NCBI RefSeq assembly: GCF_900009265.2
Contig: NZ_LR735004.1
Span: forward strand, 1 to 55,671
From: Planktothrix paucivesiculata PCC 9631
Lineage (GTDB): Bacteria > Cyanobacteriota > Cyanobacteriia > Cyanobacteriales > Microcoleaceae
Length of the DNA: 55,671 nt
Direction of reading: 5' to 3'
In this document: piece by piece, positions 7,886-14,744 of the stretch
How positions within the stretch are numbered: the first letter of the stretch is position 1
Layout of the letters: each line of letters opens with the position of its first letter
Program-made: the position numbers and the translations under genes
The notes under the pieces: generated by a model
The model's input: only the letters and a program-made list of their open reading frames with translations
What the model was told of the DNA's origin: nothing
Database searches by the model: none

Positions 7886-8277
7886 CAGTAATCATTTCCG
7901 GTCGATTTCCCGCTTTTAACCCTAACGTTGTCCAAAAATTCTCCCAACGACTATATTTTAAAAATTTGCCTTCCCCAACCATATTTCCCATGACTCGTTT
8001 TTCAGCATCTTTACTAAAAAAAGTGCCATTCGCAACGACCGCCGCCGGATACCGTTTGACAAAGTTTGTGAAAGATTCATCTCCGAAAGATTTTTGACTA
8101 CTATTCGCTTGAGGTGCGTTATTCGCTAATCCAATAGTTATCAAATTTTCAGGATCAGTTAAATTAATAATGGTTTGATAGAAGGAAATTCCAAACAGAT
8201 TTTTCTGAAGAATTTTTACAGGTTGTATTGAATTTAATGAAATATTAGAAGGGTTAGGGCTAGGAGAATAATAAAAA

Positions 8278-8290
8278 GGTGCGTCGCACC
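8278..8290. repeat. Short palindrome ggtgcgtcgcacc
   Basis: A 6-bp stem around a single base, located where the glycosidase pseudogene lacks its expected signal peptide. It may be the end of another inserted repeat. The rest of 8313-8515 shows no recognisable element beyond the AAAGGA ribosome site before 8516. Confidence 0.35.
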
Positions 8291-8515
8291 ATCGTTTGGC
8301 AACCTTTAGCATTAGGCATATTTTTTAATCAGGTTTGAAAGTTACACCAGAACCCTATAATTAAATTATAAAGCTAAAAGTAGGCTAGAGAACCCAACGT
8401 CCCTTGATTTCTTTTGAAGTTTTAGATTTTCTCTAACTTTTCTTGGGAATGGTTTTCGCCGACATTTAACACGCAGAGTGGGTCTTGTCTCTACGGTAGA
8501 AAGGAATAATCAAAA

Positions 8516-10009
8516 ATGAACCCAACCCGTCGCCGATTTCTACAACAATTTCTCACAACAACGGCTACAACGTTGATTGTACCGCCGATTTTTTATCAAG
8601 TTGCTCTGGGTGAAAGCTCCAACTCTTTAGAAAAAATTTATTCAGTTTCACCGACCGGAAATGATAATAATTCGGGTACATTAGACCAACCTTGGGCAAC
8701 CCTTCAAAAAGCAGCCAATACCCTCAAAGCGGGAGATAAAGTTTATATTCGAGGAGGAAAATATAAAATTAATCAACCAATTCGTCCTCAATTTTCAGGA
8801 CTTCCGAATCAGTGGATTATTTATGCTGGATACCCTGGAGAACAGGTAATCATTGATGCGGATGATATTTTTGTAGAACCTCCAACGGGTTCCCCTCCCT
8901 ATGCCCATGATCAAGGCGCATTTTTAATTATCGATAAAAGTTATATTTTGATTCAGAATTTAACGGTGATGAATTCCCATAATGCCGGATTTACAGTTAG
9001 AAATAGTCACCATATTAACTTCTATAATAATACTACAATTAATACCTTTTCTTCTGGGATTGCAATTTGGAATAACTGTTATGAGCATCAAGTGATAGGA
9101 AATACGGTTATTAATGCTAATCGACTTAATCTTAGAATTCAACATCCTAATGTACCTTCTCGGCGACAAGCACCCCATGAAGCCATTACATTAGCAGGGG
9201 TTAAGGATTTTGAAGTCGCTTATAATCTCGTTTGTTATAGTGAAAAAGAAGGAATTGATTGTAAAGAAACCTGTGTTAATGGTCGAGTTCATCACAATTA
9301 TACCCATCATTTAAGACGACAGGGACTTTATGCTGATTCTTGGTTTGGAGTTTTAGAAAATATTGAGTTTGATCATAATATTGTTGAGGAATGTGAGACA
9401 GGGATTGCAATTTCCGCAGAAAATGGCCCCCGGATAGAAAATATTAAAATTCATCATAATTTAGTTTATAATAATCGAGCAACAGGGATTTTTCTATCTC
9501 GATGGGGAAAGGATAGACTGAAAAAAAATATCCAAATTTATAATAATACTATTGTTTTTAATGGTTATGGCGTAGTTGATAAACCTCAACCTTATTGGTT
9601 AACCGGAGGAATATATCTTTATTCGACTCAGGTAGAAGATTTAGTGATTGAGAATAATATTTTAAGTGAAAATAAATATTTTCAAATTGGATTTAGTCGA
9701 GATTTTCAGGAAAACGACTTTACCTTAAAAAATATCAAAATTGACAATAATTTAATCTTTCAATCTCAAGTTGTAACTTACCCAGTCTATTTAGAAGAAT
9801 GGACAAAGGATTATGTTTATAGTACAAAAGGTAATAATTTTATTGAAGCAAATCCTAATTTTCAAGATCCGTCTTCAGCTAATTTCTATTTACAACCGAA
9901 TTCCCCTGCAATTACAGAAGGAAATCCCCCCTATTTGGGAGCGTTTCCACCTGAACCCGAAAAAACGTTTTGGTGGTTGGTTGATTTCCCACCTCAATTT
10001 AAAATTTAA
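8516..10009 (+). CDS. Tat-exported right-handed parallel beta-helix protein
   Basis: A 497-aa protein starting MNPTRRRFLQQFL, a twin-arginine signal followed by a hydrophobic stretch to about residue 32. Residues 38-110 match the DUF1565-type opening of pectate-lyase-like proteins (SPTGNDNNSGTLDQPWATLQ). From about 140 to 450 there are repeated short strands such as ILIQNLTV, INFYNNT and IKIHHNLVYNN typical of parallel beta-helix repeats (PbH1). The family binds or cleaves polysaccharides, but no catalytic residues can be assigned by eye. AAAGGA precedes the ATG. It would act in the periplasm or outside the cell. Confidence 0.82.
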   Translation: MNPTRRRFLQQFLTTTATTLIVPPIFYQVALGESSNSLEKIYSVSPTGNDNNSGTLDQPWATLQKAANTLKAGDKVYIRGGKYKINQPIRPQFSGLPNQWIIYAGYPGEQVIIDADDIFVEPPTGSPPYAHDQGAFLIIDKSYILIQNLTVMNSHNAGFTVRNSHHINFYNNTTINTFSSGIAIWNNCYEHQVIGNTVINANRLNLRIQHPNVPSRRQAPHEAITLAGVKDFEVAYNLVCYSEKEGIDCKETCVNGRVHHNYTHHLRRQGLYADSWFGVLENIEFDHNIVEECETGIAISAENGPRIENIKIHHNLVYNNRATGIFLSRWGKDRLKKNIQIYNNTIVFNGYGVVDKPQPYWLTGGIYLYSTQVEDLVIENNILSENKYFQIGFSRDFQENDFTLKNIKIDNNLIFQSQVVTYPVYLEEWTKDYVYSTKGNNFIEANPNFQDPSSANFYLQPNSPAITEGNPPYLGAFPPEPEKTFWWLVDFPPQFKI

Positions 10010-10032
10010 ACTGGATTAGGATTGATTCAAAA

Positions 10033-11121
10033 TCATATCAACTCGTAGTATATTGGCTGATATTGGTTGTTTCCTAAACTAACTATTTCAATCCGAACCC
10101 TTGAGTCTTGAATCCCTAGGAGGAAGCTGCATTCTGGCAGGTTATACACTATCCCTTCCATCAATCGAACAATACCAAAATCACAGTGTTCCTCATAATA
10201 AGTATCAAAAGAGCCATCTAACAGGCATTGTTCATAAAACCGACTGCGACCCAGATAGTTTCTATAACCACCGGCAAGCTCAATAATTTGTAAACTTTTG
10301 ATCTCACCTGTACATAAACGATGGGTACGATATACTCGTTGAGCGCAATGTAATAAGTTTTGTTGAGCCAATGTTGGGTAGTTGTTAGGGTTAGGTACAA
10401 AGCCAGTATCTCCTGGGTTATACCGGGTTCCATTGTAGCTTTTTCCATCAGAGAACATGAGTTCTAAATCTGCATACTGTTGACCCTTTGAATCTTCTCC
10501 ACCTGTCTCAATCAATCTGATACTCAACTGATACTCAACCAAGACAACAGAATCACCAGGAACAAGCACAACTACTTTATCCACAGGCTTTTCGGTTATG
10601 AGATAAGCCGCTTCCTGCAATTCGGGATGTAATTTTCTAATCGCTGGATCTATGATTGCAGTTGGATAGTACCTGATTTGAGAGTTGGGATAGTCCCTGA
10701 TTTGAGAGTTGGGATAGTGTTCTGATTCGTAGCTTTCAATTAACTGCACGAGTAATTTTAATAACGCTCGTTCTTCAGGGATGCGAATTTGAGTAAAGAT
10801 TAATCGTTCAACAATAGCTAAAATACGATCATACTCCTCCTCAGTTTCAATCACTTGAGGGCTGATTTGAGTTAAAAAATATTTGTAGTAAACGATTTGT
10901 TCTTCGTAGTTGATCCCTACAATTAATTGATAATTATTACCTTTCATGTTGAATACAGTAAAATTACTCACGGCTTCAGCATTTCGGTAAATTCTGCGGA
11001 CATCCTCTAAATTCTTCCACTTTGCCTGTCTGACAAGTGCAGACCATTCATCAATCTGTTTTTTAACATCAGGATATTTAGCCGTATCAGTACGAAGGTT
11101 ACGGAGAGAAATTAAGCGCAT
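10033..11121 (-). CDS. Chimeric HigB toxin / HigA fragment / unknown C-terminal domain protein
   Basis: A 362-aa protein. Residues 1-84 match the HigB mRNA-interferase family from its first residues (MRLISLRNLR, WSALVRQAKW, VFNMKGNNYQLIVGINY). Residues 85-137 match the N-terminal region of the HigA antitoxin that normally follows higB (PQVIETEEEYDRILAIVE, LLKLLVQLIESYESEHYP), but the HTH half of HigA is absent. Residues 135-153 are an 8-aa tandem repeat (YPNSQIRD) encoded by a 24-bp DNA repeat at about 10661-10715. Residues 154-362 are a domain I do not recognise. AAGGAGC lies upstream of the ATG. A deletion fusing higB to higA plus an acquired C-terminus is the simplest reading; whether RNase activity remains is unknown. 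Confidence 0.7.
   Translation of the reverse strand: MRLISLRNLRTDTAKYPDVKKQIDEWSALVRQAKWKNLEDVRRIYRNAEAVSNFTVFNMKGNNYQLIVGINYEEQIVYYKYFLTQISPQVIETEEEYDRILAIVERLIFTQIRIPEERALLKLLVQLIESYESEHYPNSQIRDYPNSQIRYYPTAIIDPAIRKLHPELQEAAYLITEKPVDKVVVLVPGDSVVLVEYQLSIRLIETGGEDSKGQQYADLELMFSDGKSYNGTRYNPGDTGFVPNPNNYPTLAQQNLLHCAQRVYRTHRLCTGEIKSLQIIELAGGYRNYLGRSRFYEQCLLDGSFDTYYEEHCDFGIVRLMEGIVYNLPECSFLLGIQDSRVRIEIVSLGNNQYQPIYYELI
10661..10730. repeat. 24-bp tandem repeat inside the HigB chimera
   Basis: Three successive units beginning gttggatagt/gttgggatagt and sharing ctgatttgagag, encoding YPNSQIR repeats. The third unit is degenerate. It marks the junction between the HigA-like segment and the unknown C-terminal domain. 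Confidence 0.75.
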
Positions 11122-11230
11122 AAGTAGGATTGCTCCTTATATTCATCTAGACTATTGTTTAAACCTTAGTATAATTTTCTCATCTTAACATCTTATTGTC
11201 CAGATTATGATCAATTTGGATAACATTATT

Positions 11231-11932
11231 TTAACCTAAATAAGCTTGTTTAACTCGTTCATCTGTTAATAACTCAGAGGCTTTTCCAGTTAAGGTTAAA
11301 TATCCGGCTTCTAAAACATAACCTCGATCCGCAATTTCTAAGGCTAAATGGGCATTTTGTTCTACTAATAAAATAGTAACACCGGATTGATTGAGTTGAC
11401 GAATTACCGAGAAGATTTCTCGAACAATTTGGGGAGCTAACCCTAAACTGGGTTCGTCTAATAATAATAGCTTAGGACGACTCATTACGGCCCGGGCGAT
11501 CGCTAACATTTGCTGCTCTCCACCGCTTAGGGTTCCTGCTAATTGATGTTTTCGTTCTGCTAAACGAGGAAAAATAATAAATTGTTTTTCAATATCCGCC
11601 TTAATTCCTAAGCGATCGCTGCGAGTATAAGCCCCTAATTCTAAATTGGTTAATATGGTTTGTTGAGCTAGAATTCGGCGACCTTCTGGACTTTGGGCGA
11701 TTCCCATTTTAACAACTTGATCGGGACGTAAATCAGTGATATTTTTTCCTTGATAAATAATTTTTCCTTGGCGGGGATTAATTAATCGAGAAATGGTTTT
11801 TAAGGTGGTACTTTTTCCGGCTCCATTCGCTCCAATTAGAGTAACAATTTCTCCTTGATTAACAATAATATTAATCTCTTTTAAGGCTTGAATTGAACCA
11901 TAATTAACCGATACTGTGACTAATTCTAGCAT
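11231..11932 (-). CDS. livF: Branched-chain/neutral amino acid ABC transporter ATP-binding protein LivF
   Basis: A 233-aa ATPase with Walker A GANGAGKST, signature LSGGEQQM and Walker B LLLLDEPSLGLAP. The LivF type is shown by QALKEINI and the ending RVKQAYLG. It is the last gene of the livH-livM-livG-livF operon, 3 bases after livG. In cyanobacteria this set corresponds to the N-I neutral amino acid permease (Nat). It acts at the cytoplasmic face of the membrane. Confidence 0.92.
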   Translation of the reverse strand: MLELVTVSVNYGSIQALKEINIIVNQGEIVTLIGANGAGKSTTLKTISRLINPRQGKIIYQGKNITDLRPDQVVKMGIAQSPEGRRILAQQTILTNLELGAYTRSDRLGIKADIEKQFIIFPRLAERKHQLAGTLSGGEQQMLAIARAVMSRPKLLLLDEPSLGLAPQIVREIFSVIRQLNQSGVTILLVEQNAHLALEIADRGYVLEAGYLTLTGKASELLTDERVKQAYLG

Positions 11933-11935
11933 AAT

Positions 11936-12709
11936 TTATTCATCTCCTAAATAGGCTTCAATTACCGCCGGATTATTTCTCACAATTTCTGGTTCTCCCA
12001 AAGCAATTAATTTTCCAAAGTCTAACACCGCAATGCGATCGCATAACCCCATAACTAAAGGTACATGATGTTCAATTAAAATTACTGTTAATTGAAATTG
12101 ATCTCGAATTTTTCTAATTAAATCACTGAGTTCTTTTTTCTCGCTGGGGTTCATTCCCGCGGCTGGTTCATCTAATAATAATAATTTCGGTTCTAAGGCT
12201 AAAGCACGAGCAATTTCTAAGCGTCGTTGGTCGCCATAGGCAAAATTACAAGCTTTTTGTTCCGCCCGTTCTAATAATCCAAAAATTGATAATAATTCCC
12301 TGGCTTTTTGATAGTTTTCCTGTTCTATTTTTCTCCCTTTGGGTAAGCCTAAAACCCCTGAAACCAGATTAGATTGATTATGGATATGACGAGCAATAAC
12401 AACGTTTTCTAAAGCTGATAAATTGCCAAATAATCGGAGATTTTGAAAGGTTCTGGCGATCCCTTTTTCAGCAATTTGATAGGGTTTTAATTGAGTAATA
12501 GAATTTTTTTGATAAATTAATGATCCTTGAGAGGGAGGAATTAACCCGGTAATTAAATTAAATAAGGTGGTTTTTCCCGCCCCATTAGGCCCAATTAAAC
12601 CGAATATTTCTTGATCTTGAACCGCAAACGAAACCTGATCAACGGCTAATAATCCCCCAAAATATCGGGTTAAACCTTGGACTTCTAAAATAGGAATTGG
12701 GCTAACCAA
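11936..12709 (-). CDS. livG: Branched-chain/neutral amino acid ABC transporter ATP-binding protein LivG
   Basis: A 257-aa ATPase with Walker A GPNGAGKTT, GIARTFQN (LivG-specific), FAYGDQRRLEIARAL and LLLLDEPAAGMNP. The start read here is a TTG lying inside the end of livM (25-bp overlap) without a visible ribosome site. Usual LivG proteins begin at about this position, so little is missing. The overlap and weak start suggest translational coupling or a small deletion at the livM-livG junction. Confidence 0.9.
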   Translation of the reverse strand: MVSPIPILEVQGLTRYFGGLLAVDQVSFAVQDQEIFGLIGPNGAGKTTLFNLITGLIPPSQGSLIYQKNSITQLKPYQIAEKGIARTFQNLRLFGNLSALENVVIARHIHNQSNLVSGVLGLPKGRKIEQENYQKARELLSIFGLLERAEQKACNFAYGDQRRLEIARALALEPKLLLLDEPAAGMNPSEKKELSDLIRKIRDQFQLTVILIEHHVPLVMGLCDRIAVLDFGKLIALGEPEIVRNNPAVIEAYLGDE

Positions 12710-13503
12710 AAGGGTAAACCACTAATTTCTCCCATTCCCCGTAAAACTTCCGGTAAAGCGGTGAGAATAATTCCCCCTAAAACTGGCCCCCAAAAGGTTC
12801 TTGACCCGCCAATTAAAACAAACGCTAAATAAATAATACTACTATCAAAAGTGCCTTGACGAGCATTCCAAGTATTGAGAAAATGGGCGCTAATAGTTCC
12901 CACTAATCCCGCTAAAATTGCCCCCAAGGTAAAGGATAACACTTTATAATAGGTAGGATTAACCCCCATGGAATCGGCGGCTAATTCATCTTCTCGAATC
13001 GCACTAAAAGCGCGTCCAGCTTTAATTTTTTCTAAGCGGTATAAAAATACCATACTCAGAATTAATAGCGGAATTGCTACCCATAAATATTCCAGGGGCG
13101 TTGCAAAGGGTTGGGGAATCCCAAAGATACCAACCGCCCCCCCAGTTATCTCTAAATTTAAGGCTAAAACCCGTAAAATTTCGACTAAAGCAATAGTTGA
13201 AATAGCCAGATAAATGCCCCGTAATCGAAGTACCGGAATTCCTAATCCTACTGCTAAAATAGCAGAAATTAGAGCGGTAATCAAGAGTTCTAAGAATAAA
13301 AAATGTAAAGGAAAAAGAGTCCCTGTGAATTTAAAAACCTGGGTAGATAAAATCGCAGCAATATAACCCCCTAACGCATAAAATCCAGGGGTGGCTAAGG
13401 AGAGTTGACCCGCCATTAAGGGTAAATAAATAGATAACCCTAAAATCGCTCCAAATAACATCGAAACGAGTAAAAAACCATAGGTGTTGAAAAAATTAAT
13501 CAT
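12685..13503 (-). CDS. livM: Branched-chain/neutral amino acid ABC transporter permease LivM, C-terminus short
   Basis: A 272-aa integral membrane permease with the LivM motifs LATPGFYALGGY, LRLRGIYLAISTIA, GRAFSAIREDELAA and LIGGSRTFWGPVLGG. LivM proteins normally continue through a last membrane helix to an RPxGL ending, as LivH of this operon does. Here the protein stops at WLAQFLF just where that helix should begin, and livG starts inside the end. This may be a truncated permease, or a natural short form; comparison with relatives would tell. Confidence 0.85.
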   Translation of the reverse strand: MINFFNTYGFLLVSMLFGAILGLSIYLPLMAGQLSLATPGFYALGGYIAAILSTQVFKFTGTLFPLHFLFLELLITALISAILAVGLGIPVLRLRGIYLAISTIALVEILRVLALNLEITGGAVGIFGIPQPFATPLEYLWVAIPLLILSMVFLYRLEKIKAGRAFSAIREDELAADSMGVNPTYYKVLSFTLGAILAGLVGTISAHFLNTWNARQGTFDSSIIYLAFVLIGGSRTFWGPVLGGIILTALPEVLRGMGEISGLPFWLAQFLF

Positions 13504-13511
13504 GGAATGAA

Positions 13512-14462
13512 TTATACCTTTTGAATGCGTTTACGTCCTAATAATCCCTGGGGTCGAATTAATAGCATTATTAATAGAATAGCAAAGGAAATCGCTTCTC
13601 GATAACCGGAAAAATCGGCTGGAACAAAAGCTTCTGCTAACCCTAATAATAATCCCCCAATTACCGCCCCCGGAATACTCCCTAACCCACCTAAAACGAT
13701 GACTCCTAACCCCTTTAAACCAAAAGCAATACCAAAATACGGCCCCGCAATACTCACACTAGACCCCACTAAAGTTCCGGCGAGTCCTGCTAAAAATCCA
13801 CTGACAAAAAACGTTAATATAATAAACTGTTCTGGGTTAATTCCTAATAAGCTGGCGGTAATTTCATCCTCAGCCACTGCTTGTAAGGCTTTACCAATTT
13901 TAGTTCTATTGACTAAATAGGTTAATAAAGCTACGATTACCATAGAAACTGTAAAAATAATTATTTGAACGCTTCTAATCATAATCGGTTTTGTGGCTGT
14001 ACCAAAATTAATAGCTGCGGGAATATTGCCATAAATATTATCAGCAAAGGTGTAAATTTCTGCTCCGACTAAATATTGAATTGTATTGACAATCACCACC
14101 GCAGCCCCTAAACTTGAAACTAGGGTTAATAGGGGATCTGCTCCTCTCATTCTCAAGGGTTTAAACGCTAATCTTTCTAAGACAATTGAGGCTAACCCGG
14201 CTAAAATACTCCCAAGAATTAAGGCGATAAAAAATGGCAATTCAAAGGGTAATTTTCCCTTGGCTAATAATCCATTAAATCCAAATACGCCGCCGGATAA
14301 GATATAGGTAAAATAAGCCCCCAAGGTAAAAATAGCACCATGGGCAAAATTAATCACCCCTAAAATTGAAAAAACTAGGGTATAACCCAGGGCAAAAATA
14401 GCATAAACACTCCCAATGGATAAACCATTTAAAAAGGACTGTAGGAAGAAATTAAAATCCAT
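13512..14462 (-). CDS. livH: Branched-chain/neutral amino acid ABC transporter permease LivH
   Basis: A 316-aa permease with about eight membrane helices. It has SIGSVYAIFALGYTLVFSILGVINFAHG typical of LivH in its first 50 residues, ASLLGINPEQFI, VLGGLGSIPGAVIGG and the terminal RPQGLLG. It is the first gene of the operon, 8 bases before livM. No periplasmic binding protein gene (livJ/natB type) is in the window, so the transporter must use one encoded elsewhere. Confidence 0.92.
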   Translation of the reverse strand: MDFNFFLQSFLNGLSIGSVYAIFALGYTLVFSILGVINFAHGAIFTLGAYFTYILSGGVFGFNGLLAKGKLPFELPFFIALILGSILAGLASIVLERLAFKPLRMRGADPLLTLVSSLGAAVVIVNTIQYLVGAEIYTFADNIYGNIPAAINFGTATKPIMIRSVQIIIFTVSMVIVALLTYLVNRTKIGKALQAVAEDEITASLLGINPEQFIILTFFVSGFLAGLAGTLVGSSVSIAGPYFGIAFGLKGLGVIVLGGLGSIPGAVIGGLLLGLAEAFVPADFSGYREAISFAILLIMLLIRPQGLLGRKRIQKV

Positions 14463-14485
14463 TATTGAATAATTATTACATTAAC

Positions 14486-14598
14486 AGGACTTACGCACCC
14501 AACCCAAGAAACCGGGTTTTTGAGAAAATATTTGGGTTACAACGAAGTATTTTCACAAAAAAAACCCGGTTTCTCGATCCCTATGCGTAAATGCTCCT
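14486..14598. repeat. MITE-like element with long internal inverted repeat
   Basis: Ends aggacttacgca (14486-14497) and tgcgtaaatgctcct (14584-14598) are imperfect inverted copies. Inside, agaaaccgggttttt (14507-14521) pairs perfectly with aaaaacccggtttct (14560-14574). The end motif also occurs at 58-69. The element lies in the promoter region of livH on one side and of the type ISP gene on the other. Confidence 0.6.
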
Positions 14599-14657
14599 AT
14601 AATATACCTAAAGATCATTCTACTTTGATCAATAGGTTTTGAGGATAGGGGCGATTT

Positions 14658-14732
14658 ATGTCTAAACTTTTGATTCATCAATATTATAATACCGTTGATC
14701 AAATTATTCAATATGGGGGAAGTCGCAAATAA
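14658..14732 (+). pseudogene. Detached N-terminus of the type ISP enzyme, ended by an in-frame stop
   Basis: ATG at 14658 follows AGGGGCGATTT and encodes 24 codons (MSKLLIHQYY...IQYGGSRK), then TAA at 14730-14732. It is in the same frame as the 973-aa protein that follows. The peptide continues naturally into TSIRVAFQNLL after the stop, as expected for the N-terminus of this family. One base change (for example GAA or CAA to TAA) would explain it. Confidence 0.7.
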
Positions 14733-14744
14733 ACTTCTATCCGC

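Larger units (their letters stand above)
7515..8312 (-). pseudogene. Phosphodiester glycosidase (NAGPA) family gene disrupted by a small inverted-repeat element
   Basis: Two pieces in the same frame: 7836-8312 encodes the N-terminal part (VVANGTFFSKDAEKR; NRPEMITA) and 7515-7760 the C-terminal part with the family signature MNLDGGASEGLAY. The 107-bp element at 7779-7885, with 14-bp terminal inverted repeats, lies between them and supplies an in-frame TAA (7836-7838). The N-terminus begins MLKVAKRWCDAP without a signal peptide and crosses a palindrome (8278-8290), so the 5' end is probably damaged too. It is probably non-functional; the intact SLH protein at 4.3-6.6 kb has the same domain. Confidence 0.75.

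Noticed and set aside
11231-14462. Urea transporter (urtABCDE)
   Set aside because: No UrtA-type binding protein is present and the two ATPases match LivF/LivG equally well; the amino acid reading is the safer one.
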